A stretch of 64,000 bases of DNA, from positions 1 to 64,000 of the forward strand of contig JADJSY010000036.1 in assembly GCA_016711435.1 (NCBI GenBank), given 5' to 3'. Under the pieces are notes generated by a model that did not search any database, was not told the DNA's origin, and was given only the letters and a program-made list of their open reading frames with translations. Shown piece by piece: positions 55,828-64,000 of this stretch. Both the position numbers and the translations under genes were made by a program. This DNA is from Lewinellaceae bacterium. Lineage in GTDB: Bacteria > Bacteroidota > Bacteroidia > Chitinophagales > Saprospiraceae. Position 1 is the stretch's first letter; each line of letters starts with the position of its first letter.

Positions 55828-55910
55828 TTTATCAACCTCATCAACCCCTATAAACCTTTATAAACCCTCATCAACCCTATAACCCCTCATCAACTTTTAT
55901 CAACCTTTAA
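55828..55910. repeat. One-armed ATCAACC repeat (family A, copy 4) upstream of the M16 gene
   Basis: About eight ATCAACC/ATAAACC units end about 13 bases before the M16 peptidase ATG. No complementary left arm is found in the flanking ~200 bases. Confidence 0.7.
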
Positions 55911-55922
55911 TCAGGGAAAAAT

Positions 55923-58796
55923 ATGCACGACTACGCACCTTCCAAAAATACTATATTTCAATCCGTTACGGGCGACCCTATTCAGGTGCAAATGCACACG
56001 CTGGCCAACGGACTCCGTCTTTTTCTTTCCGTCAATACCGACGAACCGCGCGTATATACTGAAATCGCCGTACGGGCAGGCAGCAAACACGATCCGGCGG
56101 ATACAACGGGCCTCGCGCACTACTTCGAGCACATGATGTTCAAAGGAACGGATCGGCTCGGGTCGCTCGACTGGCCGCAGGAAAAGGCACTACTGGATCA
56201 GATCGAACTGAAATTTGAAGCGCACCGCAAAGAGCAGGATCCTGCCCAAAAAGCGGTGTTATATGCAGAAATCGACCGGCTGAGTTTTGAAGCCGCCCGC
56301 TTTGCCGCCGCCAATGAATACGATAAATTAGTGAGCGCTATCGGCGCCAAAGACACCAATGCCTACACCTGGGTGGAACAAACGGTGTATGTGAACGACA
56401 TCCCGTCCAATGAACTGGAACGCTGGTTTGCACTCGAAAGCGAACGGTTTCGCCGGCCCATTCTCCGGCTTTTTCATACCGAATTAGAGACGGTTTTTGA
56501 AGAATACAATATCAGTCAGGACCGCGATTTCCGAAAAACCCTGAAGGCCATGCAGGAGGTGCTGACGCCTACGCATCCGTATGGAACCCAAACGACGCTG
56601 GGTCGCGGCGAAGACCTGAAAAACCCTTCCCAAACAAATATTTACCAGTTTTTCGACCGTTATTATGTACCGAATAACATAGCAATTGTAATGGTCGGCG
56701 ATTTTAACCCGGAACAGGCGGTGCATTTGGCGGAACGTTATTTCGGACAATTCCAGGCCAAACCCCTGCCGGCTTTCAGTTTTGAACCCCAACCGCCCTT
56801 AAGCGCCCGCACCCGGCGCGATGTATACGGACAGGAAACATCCTGGATAGAAATGGCCTGGCGTTTTGATGGCGCCCGATCGGAAGAAGCGCTGATATTA
56901 CCCATGATCGCAGGCATCCTGCACAATTACCAGGCCGGCCTTTTTGACCTGAACATCACCCAGCAGCAACGCCTGCTCGAAGCATTCGCCTACCCACGGG
57001 TAATGGAAGATTTCAGCAGCCTGATTCTGCATGCCAAACCCCGGGAGGGGCAATCGCTGGAAGAAGTGGAGCAAATTCTTCTGGAACAAATTGAAAACCT
57101 GCAAAAAGGCAACTTTGAAGACTGGCTCCCGGCGGCTGTATTCAAAGACCTGAAATTGTCGGAAACCAAGGAGTTTGAAAAAAACCAGGGCCGCGCCAAT
57201 GCAATCAGCAACGCCTATATTCTCGGAATTGACTGGCCGGAGATGGTGCAACGCTGGAAAAAACTGGAAAAAATTACCAAAGCAGATATCGTGGCGTTCG
57301 CACAGAAATTAGTGCGCACCGACAATTACGGCATTGTGTTCAAGCACCACGGCGAAGACAAATCGGTGATGAAAGTGGACAAACCGCCCATCACGCCGAT
57401 TGAAGTGAATCGATCGGATATGTCCGGCTTCGCACAGCATTTCCTGGAGCAAACAAGCGCAGATATTGAACCACAATTTGTTGATTTTAAGGAACTTATC
57501 AAAACATCTGCTGTTTTTAAAAACCTGAAACTCCGTGCCGTCCACAATAAGGCCACCCAACTTTTCAGGCTGTATTACGCTTTCGATATGGGCCGTCTGA
57601 GCGACCGGAAACTGGGCCTGGCAGCATCATATCTGTCTTTTCTTGGTACTTCCCGTTATACTGCTTCGGAAATGCAACAGGCTTTCTACCGGCTGGGGGT
57701 TCATTTTTCGACAACTTGTCACGACGATCATTTTTACCTGACACTAACAGGACTTCAGGAATCACTCGAAGAAGGCGTTCGCTTAATGGAACACCTGCTG
57801 GCCGATATGCAGCCTAACCCGGATGCCTTGCAAAACCTCGTTGCAGATATCCTGTTGCGGCGTGAAAACAACAAAAAGGACAAACGCACGATCCTGATGA
57901 AAGGGATGGCGAGTTACGCGAAATATGGCTCCGTATCTCCTTTTACCGACAAGATGACGAAAGAACAACTGTCCGACCCACATCTTGCCGTTGAACTGAT
58001 CGAGTTGCTGAAAGGCCTGACCGGATACAAACACGAAATTTTTTACTGCGGCCCTCAAACAGCCCGAACGGTCGCCAATATTCTGAAACGCCACCATCCG
58101 GTCTCTGCTACTGCAAAAACGCCTGTTCCGCCAAAAAAATACCCGGAGATAGGCACTAAAAAAGACAAGGTGTACTTCGTGCATTTTCCCATGGTGCAGG
58201 TGGAAATGTTGCTCTTATCCAAAGGCACGCCAAAGTTCAACCTCGGCGAATACGTTTTCAGCGAATGGTACAACCAGTATTTTGGGTACGGCCTTTCCTC
58301 GATCGTTTTCCAGGACATCCGGGAATCCAAAGCCCTGGCCTATTCCGCGTATGCGGTGGCAGCCAATCCCGCCCGAAAAAACCGGGCGCATTTCCTGCAA
58401 TCCTACATCGGCACACAGCCGGATAAACTGCACGAAGCGGTGGAAGCGTTTCAGACGATCCTGGAAACGATGCCGGTCTCTTTGCCTCAAATGGAAAATG
58501 CCCGCCAAAGCGTACTCAAACAAATCGCTTCCGGGCGTATTAAAAAAGCAGACCTCTACTGGACCTGGCGCGCCAACCGCGACAAAGGTTTCCCAAACCA
58601 CGACCTGCGGGCCGATATTTACCGCACCCTGGAAAAAGCAGATGCTGCCGACCTGATTCACTTCCAGCAAAAACACGTCAAAGGCCGGAAATATACCTGG
58701 CTGATACTCGGCGACCGCGACCGTATCGACTTTAAATTCCTGAAAAAAATTGGGAAGGTGCAGGAACTGACGCTGGAGGAAATTTTTGGATACTAG
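55923..58796 (+). CDS. M16-family zinc metallopeptidase (insulinase/pitrilysin-like)
   Basis: 957 residues, with no clear signal peptide (MHDYAPSKNTIFQSV). The inverted zinc motif HYFEH in GLAHYFEHMMFKGTDRLG lies at about residues 63-67, followed by the downstream region NAYTWVEQTVYVNDIPSNEL. Two M16-type halves are visible: the active N-terminal half and a C-terminal half (VFQDIRESKALAYSAYAVAA, GRIKKADLYWTWRANRDKGF). Such enzymes degrade peptides in the periplasm or cytoplasm. The length fits the single-chain M16B/M16C-like class in Bacteroidota. It is convergent with the PolX-like gene over a hairpin built of GTGAGAR units. Confidence 0.92.
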   Translation: MHDYAPSKNTIFQSVTGDPIQVQMHTLANGLRLFLSVNTDEPRVYTEIAVRAGSKHDPADTTGLAHYFEHMMFKGTDRLGSLDWPQEKALLDQIELKFEAHRKEQDPAQKAVLYAEIDRLSFEAARFAAANEYDKLVSAIGAKDTNAYTWVEQTVYVNDIPSNELERWFALESERFRRPILRLFHTELETVFEEYNISQDRDFRKTLKAMQEVLTPTHPYGTQTTLGRGEDLKNPSQTNIYQFFDRYYVPNNIAIVMVGDFNPEQAVHLAERYFGQFQAKPLPAFSFEPQPPLSARTRRDVYGQETSWIEMAWRFDGARSEEALILPMIAGILHNYQAGLFDLNITQQQRLLEAFAYPRVMEDFSSLILHAKPREGQSLEEVEQILLEQIENLQKGNFEDWLPAAVFKDLKLSETKEFEKNQGRANAISNAYILGIDWPEMVQRWKKLEKITKADIVAFAQKLVRTDNYGIVFKHHGEDKSVMKVDKPPITPIEVNRSDMSGFAQHFLEQTSADIEPQFVDFKELIKTSAVFKNLKLRAVHNKATQLFRLYYAFDMGRLSDRKLGLAASYLSFLGTSRYTASEMQQAFYRLGVHFSTTCHDDHFYLTLTGLQESLEEGVRLMEHLLADMQPNPDALQNLVADILLRRENNKKDKRTILMKGMASYAKYGSVSPFTDKMTKEQLSDPHLAVELIELLKGLTGYKHEIFYCGPQTARTVANILKRHHPVSATAKTPVPPKKYPEIGTKKDKVYFVHFPMVQVEMLLLSKGTPKFNLGEYVFSEWYNQYFGYGLSSIVFQDIRESKALAYSAYAVAANPARKNRAHFLQSYIGTQPDKLHEAVEAFQTILETMPVSLPQMENARQSVLKQIASGRIKKADLYWTWRANRDKGFPNHDLRADIYRTLEKADAADLIHFQQKHVKGRKYTWLILGDRDRIDFKFLKKIGKVQELTLEEIFGY

Positions 58797-58801
58797 GATT
58801 A

Positions 58802-58918
58802 GAGAAGTGAGAGGTGAGAAGTGAGATACGTAGAGTACACCGCTCCGCATTTAGCAATAAAAATGCGAAGCGGTGTACTCTACGTATCTCACCTCTCACC
58901 TCTCACTTCTCACTTCTT
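58802..58918. repeat. GTGAGAR inverted repeat (family C, copy 2)
   Basis: The left arm GAAGTGAGAGGTGAGAAGTG continues through TACGTAGAGTACACCGC; after a loop TTAGCAATAAAAAT-type the near-perfect complement returns to CTCACTTCTCACTTCTT. It starts six bases after the M16 stop and runs into the last codons of the PolX-like gene. Confidence 0.9.
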
Positions 58919-60556
58919 AATACTGTCTGCGCCTCTTGCATTCAGGCAAGCAGCGGCCGTCAGCCCGCCCTTCCGGGCCGCAAAAACGCCGTACCGCAAA
59001 TCGTGGATACCATCTTTGCTGTGCGCATCGGGGTTGATACTAATCATGATACCCCTGCGAACTGCTTCCTGAATCAGCGTCCAGTCCAGGTCGAGGCGGT
59101 AAGGATTGGCATTCAGTTCGATGGCCACCTTGTGTTTTGCGCAGGCGTCCATGATGACATCCCAATCCAGGGGATAACCTTCGCGACTTAATAGAAGCCG
59201 GCCCGTCGGGTGGCCGAGAATCGTCGTGAACGGGTTTTCGATGGCCCGCAACACCCGTTCGGTTGCTTTTTCTTTCGACATTTTCAGGTTGGTATGCACC
59301 GAAGCGATCACGAAATCAAATTTTTCCAGTATTTCCGGATCGTAATCCAAAGAACCGTCGTTCAGAATATCGCTTTCGATACCTTTTAAAATGCGGAACG
59401 GCGCCATTTCTGTATTCAGTTGGTCGATCTCTGCCATTTGCGCCAGTACCCGGTCCGGTTTCAGGCCGTTGGCATAAAAAGCCGCCTGGCTGTGGTCGGT
59501 GATACCGATATAATCGTATCCCATCGAGCGGGTATACTCGCACATGTCGCGCAGGCTGTGCAAGCCGTCGCTCCAGGTGGTATGTACGTGCAGTACGCCC
59601 CGAATATCCTGTTCTTCAATGAGTTGCGGCAACTTTTGCTGTTTAGCCGGGTCAATGTATTGGCCGTCTTCGCGTAATTCCGGTGCTATAAAAGACATAT
59701 CGGCGCGTTCAAAAACCTCGTATTCGCTGCGCAGATTTTTAAAAACCAGTCCGGGTGTAGCGGCTACAAACGCTTCCAGAAACGCCGGTGTTCCGGTGTG
59801 CTGGAACAATTTGGAGCCAAATTCCTCCGCCATGCAGCGGTGAATAATGACGGGTGTGTTGTTTTGCAGGCGGACGTCATACCGGAGGGTGCTTTCTGCT
59901 TTTTCGACTGTCAGTGCAACGCCGTCGAATGCTGCGCCCAACTCGCCGTTGTAGCCTACCAGTATTTCAATATGTTCGACCACCGGGCAGCGACGGCGCA
60001 ACTCCCCGACAGGCGCTACGAAAGCGCCGGGAAATTTTCCGGTGAGCCAGACGCACACAAAATCGGCCTCTTCTTCGGCCACATCGAGGTGGAGTTTGTC
60101 GCGACTTCTGAAAAAATATTCGAGTTTATGCCGCAGGTCTTCCTGGGTTTTTAGTCCAAAACCCTTGAATTCGACGAGGCGGTTTTCATTACAGGCATAC
60201 CACAATTCGCCGACCGTTTCCACCCCCATTTCTTTCCAGACCACCCGCACTTTTTTGGGACCGAATCCATTAACATCCAACATTTCCACAACGCCGGGAG
60301 GCGTCTGGCTGCGGTATTTCTCCAGGGTGGCCATTTTCCCGCCACCCACCAACTCGCGGATTTTACCGGCAATAGCAGGCCCCACACCTTTGATGTCCTT
60401 GATTTCCGTATCCGACATATCGGCTAAAGGCCGATCAATTTTTCGAAGGTTCAGGTAAGCATTGCGATACGAGCGAATACGAAAATCGTCTTCCTCATGG
60501 AGTTCCATCAGGTTGGCTAATTCGTCGAAGGCGTAGGCAATTTGTTTGTTCGTCAT
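58910..60556 (-). CDS. polX: PolX-like protein (helix-hairpin-helix, degenerate polymerase, PHP domain)
   Basis: 548 residues. A PolX-type N-terminal HhH region (EIKDIKGVGPAIAGKIREL; VNGFGPKKVRVVWKEMGVET) covers about 1-130. The nucleotidyltransferase region follows (GELRRRCPVVEHIEILVG at about 185), where the catalytic DxD reads E-x-E. The C-terminal PHP domain from about 320 has LHVHTTWSDGLHSL, IGITDHSQAA, SVHTNLKM, GHPTGRLLL and ELNANPYRLDLDW, all metal-site motifs. PHP domains in PolX act as 3'-5' exonuclease/AP-site enzymes in base-excision repair. Polymerase activity looks lost or changed, whereas the PHP nuclease looks intact. The final KK and stop come from the adjoining repeat. Confidence 0.92.
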   Translation of the reverse strand: MTNKQIAYAFDELANLMELHEEDDFRIRSYRNAYLNLRKIDRPLADMSDTEIKDIKGVGPAIAGKIRELVGGGKMATLEKYRSQTPPGVVEMLDVNGFGPKKVRVVWKEMGVETVGELWYACNENRLVEFKGFGLKTQEDLRHKLEYFFRSRDKLHLDVAEEEADFVCVWLTGKFPGAFVAPVGELRRRCPVVEHIEILVGYNGELGAAFDGVALTVEKAESTLRYDVRLQNNTPVIIHRCMAEEFGSKLFQHTGTPAFLEAFVAATPGLVFKNLRSEYEVFERADMSFIAPELREDGQYIDPAKQQKLPQLIEEQDIRGVLHVHTTWSDGLHSLRDMCEYTRSMGYDYIGITDHSQAAFYANGLKPDRVLAQMAEIDQLNTEMAPFRILKGIESDILNDGSLDYDPEILEKFDFVIASVHTNLKMSKEKATERVLRAIENPFTTILGHPTGRLLLSREGYPLDWDVIMDACAKHKVAIELNANPYRLDLDWTLIQEAVRRGIMISINPDAHSKDGIHDLRYGVFAARKGGLTAAACLNARGADSIKK

Positions 60557-60564
60557 TGTTAGCC

Positions 60565-60694
60565 GTCAGGGATGAGGGATGAGGGATGAGGATGTAGAAA
60601 TACAACTTGTTGATTATCAATTTCTTAAATAAAAACAATGCCAAAAAAGGTTGTGCCGCTCATTCATACCTAATCCCTCATACCTCATCCCTAT
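60565..60694. repeat. GGGATGA inverted repeat between polX and the UbiA-family gene (family D)
   Basis: The left arm (about 60570-60593) has three GGGATGA units; the right arm (60670-60693) has ATCCCTCATACCTCATCCCT. The right arm overlaps the stop codon of the prenyltransferase gene (60691-60693). Confidence 0.8.
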
Positions 60695-61563
60695 TTTAGG
60701 TACAGCAGCCACGCAAAAGCCCCAATCCAGGCCAAAAGTACTAATTGCAAAAAAAGATCGCGCAGCAAAGCGCGGGTGGGCGACTCCGTTTTGTTAAACA
60801 CCAGGGTCAACTGCAGGTATCGCAAAATACCCAGGATCACAAAAAAAGCGGTGAAATAAATCTGGCTGCTCCCCATGCGTTCTGTCACTTCCGGCGAAAA
60901 ACAGTACATCAGGTACGCCACAATCGCGACCGTGGAGCAAACGGTAATACCCACATCCAGAAAAGGCAGGTTATACCCTTCCAATGCCTTGCGGAAATTA
61001 TTTTCTCCCATGGCAATGACATACTCGCCACGCCGTTTGGCCAAACCCAAAATGAGCGCCAGTAGAAACGTTAAAATAATAAGCCACTGCGATACCGCCA
61101 CACCGGTAACCGCGCCGCCGGCGAAGATACGCAACAGAAATCCCAATCCGATCAGCGATATGTCGATTATTGCGATGTGTTTGAGTGAAAACGAATAAAA
61201 AAGATTAATCACAAAGTATAAAAGACTGAAAATCAACATGGAAGCGCTCAAGTAAGCCGCCAAAGCCGTACTAAAAAATAGCAACAAAACAAGTATCGCT
61301 ATCGCCTGCCGGATACTGATCGCCCCGCTTGCGACAGGCCGCCTGTTTTTATCGGGATGGTTGCGGTCTTGCGTTGCATCCACCATATCGTTCAGTACGT
61401 ATACCGCCGAAGCAATCAGGCAAAAAGCCACAAAACCCATCATCGCATTGTACAGCACGGAGGGTTCGTCCAGACGCGCTGCAAAAAAAGCGGGTATGAA
61501 CAAAAACAGGTTTTTGACCCAGTGTTCGGGCCGCATGAGGACAAAAATCTGACGGGGAGACAT
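60691..61563 (-). CDS. UbiA-family prenyltransferase (decaprenyl-phosphate phosphoribosyltransferase-like)
   Basis: 290 residues with eight or nine hydrophobic segments. The first polar loop has NDMVDATQDRNHPDKNRRPV, matching the NDxxDxxxDRxHP motif of UbiA enzymes. The second metal-binding loop is expected around LGLAKRRGEYVIAMGENNF. MRPEHWVKNLFLFIPAFFA at the start is typical of the decaprenyl-phosphate phosphoribosyltransferase subgroup, which makes polyprenyl-phosphate ribose for cell-surface polymers. The precise substrate is not certain. It is followed on the same strand by polX. Confidence 0.87.
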   Translation of the reverse strand: MSPRQIFVLMRPEHWVKNLFLFIPAFFAARLDEPSVLYNAMMGFVAFCLIASAVYVLNDMVDATQDRNHPDKNRRPVASGAISIRQAIAILVLLLFFSTALAAYLSASMLIFSLLYFVINLFYSFSLKHIAIIDISLIGLGFLLRIFAGGAVTGVAVSQWLIILTFLLALILGLAKRRGEYVIAMGENNFRKALEGYNLPFLDVGITVCSTVAIVAYLMYCFSPEVTERMGSSQIYFTAFFVILGILRYLQLTLVFNKTESPTRALLRDLFLQLVLLAWIGAFAWLLYLK

Positions 61564-61597
61564 GGAGCAAAGTTAGACGATCTGATTAAATGAAACA

Positions 61598-62761
61598 TCA
61601 TAAAACTTCCATCGCCTGTTCCAAATCCTCCCAAAGCCACTCCGGGTCTTCCAGTCCGATGTAAAAGCGTACAAAACTCCAGGGCGTCGGCGGATGCGGC
61701 CTGCCTGGAATATTGTAAAAACCGACAGTCGGCGTGATGAGCGATTCATGCCCGCCCCAACTGACTGCCATGGCAAACCGGCGCAGGCGATGGATAAACG
61801 CTTCCATTTTTTCCATCGAATCCGTGTCAAACTGGACGGAGAACAAGCCGCCACAACCACGCATCTGCTTTTTGGCGAGGTCCAATTGTGGGAAACTGTG
61901 GTGAAAAGGGTACCAGATGCGCGTCACTTTCGGGTGGCCTTCCAATTTTGCAATAAGCGCCTGCGCGCCTGCGTCGCTGCGCTGTACGCGCAAGGGAAGC
62001 GTTCGCAAACCGCGAATTACTAACGCCGCATCGTGCGGACTCAGCACCGCACCGAGGGTCATCAACTCGGACTGAAATATTTTCTGCACCATTTCCTGCG
62101 ATCCGCACAACACGCCCACCACCACGTCCGAATGGCCATTGAGGTATTTGGTGCCCGAATGCAACACGATGTCGATGCCGAATGCCGCCGGATTCTGATA
62201 AATCGGGGAACTATAAGAATTGTCGATGATCGTAACGATGTTGTTTGCTTTGGCCAGTTCGGCGCAGGCGGCCAGGTCCTGGCATTCGTAGGTCATCGTA
62301 TTGGGACTTTCCAGATACAGTACCCGCGTGTTGGGCCGTATGGCCGCCCGGATCGTTGCGATATCCGTGCCATCCACAAAAGTATGCTCCACGCCAAAAC
62401 GTTTCAGAAACTTGCGCAACAGCGCCGATGTCCAGGAATACGGCATTTGCTGGCAGACAATATGGTCGCCCGCCTGCACATTGCCGATCACAGCGGCTGC
62501 GATGGCGGCAGCGCCGCTGGAAAAAACCAGCGCATCTTCCGTTCCTTCCAGGGCGGCGAGTTTTTTGCGCAAGATTTCCACAGTCGGGTTATTGCCCCGC
62601 GTGTACACATGGTGATGCAATTCATCGGCAAAGGATGACCTGAAACTATCCAGATCGGGAAAAGCAAAATTGCTGCTCTGGATGACCGGCGGAGCGATGG
62701 CATTAAAATATTGTTCGCGCTCTTCGCCGAGGTGGTTGAGTATGTGGCTGAGTGTGTTCAT
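61598..62761 (-). CDS. Cystathionine gamma-synthase/lyase-type PLP enzyme (Cys/Met metabolism family)
   Basis: 387 residues. The PLP-binding Lys is in LHSGTKYLNGHSDVVVG (about 200-216). YTRGNNPTVEILRKKLAALE near the N-terminus, FSSGAAAIAAAVIG and LYLESPNTMTYECQD are typical, as is SWGGHESLITP near the C-terminus. The family includes cystathionine gamma-synthase, gamma-lyase and related enzymes; which one this is cannot be settled from sequence alone. The ATG at 62761 lies a few bases from a GTTATCA repeat in the divergent promoter region. Confidence 0.9.
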   Translation of the reverse strand: MNTLSHILNHLGEEREQYFNAIAPPVIQSSNFAFPDLDSFRSSFADELHHHVYTRGNNPTVEILRKKLAALEGTEDALVFSSGAAAIAAAVIGNVQAGDHIVCQQMPYSWTSALLRKFLKRFGVEHTFVDGTDIATIRAAIRPNTRVLYLESPNTMTYECQDLAACAELAKANNIVTIIDNSYSSPIYQNPAAFGIDIVLHSGTKYLNGHSDVVVGVLCGSQEMVQKIFQSELMTLGAVLSPHDAALVIRGLRTLPLRVQRSDAGAQALIAKLEGHPKVTRIWYPFHHSFPQLDLAKKQMRGCGGLFSVQFDTDSMEKMEAFIHRLRRFAMAVSWGGHESLITPTVGFYNIPGRPHPPTPWSFVRFYIGLEDPEWLWEDLEQAMEVL

Positions 62762-62762
62762 G

Positions 62763-62898
62763 TCTGTTATCAGTTATCAGTTATTAGTTATCAGTTATCT
62801 GTTTTCAGGCCGGAATCGGAAAAAAGGCATCTGTCATTTCCCCATGTCGAACCGGATAACAGATAACAGATAACTAATAACCGATAACCAATAACTAA
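62763..62898. repeat. GTTATCA inverted repeat in a divergent promoter region (family B)
   Basis: The left arm (62765-62801) holds GTTATCA/GTTATTA/GTTATCT units; the right arm (62853-62897) holds CGATAAC/AGATAAC/TAATAAC units. It lies entirely between two divergently transcribed genes, so it cannot be a terminator there. Confidence 0.85.
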
Positions 62899-62966
62899 AC
62901 CGCGAAGGTAACAAACCATCCAATTTCCCGCGCCGACTGCTACCTTTACGCATTCAATTTCCAAAG

Positions 62967-64000
62967 GTGTCCAATTCTGTAAAAAAAATAGTGCTGGTTT
63001 CCCCTGCGCACCCCTTGCGGGGCGGGATATCGGCTTCTTCCGAACGATTGGCGCAGGCGCTGCTGGAGATGGGTCACGAGGTGCTCATTTATTCCTTTTC
63101 CCTGCAATATCCCGCCTTTTTGTTTCCGGGAAAAACACAATTCACTGACGATCCGGCGCCGGCAGATTTGCTCATTAAAACCCGTCTGAATGCGGTCAAC
63201 CCGCTGAACTGGCTGTTGGTTGGAAGAAGTATTGCGCTGGAAAAACCCGATCAGATTGTGGTTCGTTTCTGGTTGCCTTTTATGGGGCCATGTCTGGGAT
63301 CGGTGCTGCGGATTGCGCGATTTTTTCAGGCAATACATTGAAAATCACGGGGTTAGTCGACAACATCATTCCCCATGAAAAACGATTTGGCGACCGGATG
63401 TTTGCCCGTTATTTTGTAGGCGCCTGCGATGATTTTGTAGTAATGTCACATTCCGTCGGGGAAGATATCGGCCTGTTCAACCGTTCCAAACCCGTGCGTT
63501 TTGCGCCGCATCCTGTTTATGACAACTACGGTTCCTCTATGAAAAAAACGGATGCCCGCCAACAACTGAACATACCGGCGGATGTGAAACTGGCGCTTTT
63601 TTTCGGTTTTATCCGCAAATACAAAGGGCTGGATTTACTGCTGGAAGCTATGGCGAAATCGCCGGACATCCATGTTTTGATTGCCGGCGAGTGTTATGAA
63701 GACTGGAATTTTTACCAGAAAATAATTGATAAACACCGGCTGGCAAACCGGCTGCACCTGCATGTCGATTTTATTCCTGCTGAACAGGTGCGGGTATTTT
63801 TCTCTGCTGCCGATCTGGTCGTACAACCCTATCGCTCGGCTACACAAAGTGGCATTTCTCAAATTGCCTACCACTTCGAGCAGCCTATGGTGGTCACACG
63901 GGTAGGCGGACTCCCGGAGATTGTCACCGATGGCGTATCGGGTTATGTGGTCGAACCGGAGCCGAACGCTATCGCCGCTGCCATGAACGACTTTTTTGCC
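62967..64000 (+). pseudogene. Family 4 glycosyltransferase, one frameshift, 3' end outside window
   Basis: A GTG start at 62967 gives MSNSVKKIVLVSPAHPLRGG, a GT-B N-terminal fold. The frame ends falsely at 63341 (ARFFQAIH). Continuing in the next frame from about 63327 gives SGNTLKITGLVDNIIPHEKR and a typical C-terminal half: LALFFGFIRKYKGLDLLLEA, DLVVQPYRSATQSGISQIAY, then EQPMVVTRVGGLPEIVTDGV with the E-x7-E signature. Adding one T to the TTTTTT run at 63321-63326 restores the whole protein. It transfers a sugar from an activated donor to an acceptor in surface-polymer synthesis. The gene is probably intact in the organism. It runs past the window end. Confidence 0.85.

Overview
The window is chromosomal DNA of a Bacteroidota bacterium, most likely from the Saprospiraceae/Haliscomenobacter-Lewinella side of the phylum. 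The reasons are two giant secreted proteins ending in type IX secretion (T9SS) C-terminal sorting domains, GEVED and SdrD-B-like repeats, a typical Bacteroidota GroESL pair, a 2-oxoacid:ferredoxin oxidoreductase operon, and TAnnTTTG-like promoter hexamer matches with no clear Shine-Dalgarno sequences.

Layout. 1-1533 (-): a frameshifted reprolysin-like metallopeptidase running off the left edge. 1711-1896 (-): an orphan C-terminal coding fragment. 2121-16673 (-): giant surface protein 1, about 4,850 codons, broken into several frames. 16710-17749 (-): two small hypothetical genes. 18477-20026 (-): a helical-repeat protein with one frameshift. 20629-32665 (-): giant surface protein 2, about 4,000 codons, also broken into several frames. 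33244-35349 (+): groES-groEL. 35772-37408 (+): an SDR-like protein and a DUF1080 lipoprotein. 37593-43018 (-): korB, korA, lspA and a GltD-like flavoprotein in one operon. 43244-44860 (+): amidase. 45563-47866 (+): RNase R. 48181-49152 (-): arabinose-5-phosphate isomerase. 49219-49581 (+): TMEM220-like membrane protein. 50159-52369 (+): RecQ. 52637-54178 (+): MltD-like transglycosylase. 54370-55069 (+): damaged LytTR response regulator. 55923-58796 (+): M16 peptidase. 58910-60556 (-): PolX-like protein. 60691-61563 (-): UbiA-family prenyltransferase. 61598-62761 (-): Cys/Met-metabolism PLP enzyme. 62967-64000 (+): glycosyltransferase, frameshifted and cut by the right edge.

The most unusual structural theme lies between the genes. 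Many gaps hold short-period (7-9 bp) tandem repeats built into inverted repeats. There are at least five sequence families (GGTTGATRA, GTTATCA, GTGAGAR, GGGATGA, GGTTTATG) sharing one architecture. They abut start or stop codons within a few bases and sometimes supply the stop codon itself. Other gaps carry non-heptad palindromes, one MITE-like element with terminal inverted repeats, and a dispersed ~65 bp repeat.

The two giant proteins share a ~3.7 kb 3' module (HYR-like segments, dockerin-like repeat pair, cohesin-like domain, T9SS signal) that is nearly identical in places, which suggests recent duplication or gene conversion. Most frame breaks fall at homopolymers, and two blocks (45331-45370 and about 55120-55620) are poly-G/poly-C. 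Consensus or assembly error is therefore the leading explanation for much of the apparent gene damage.
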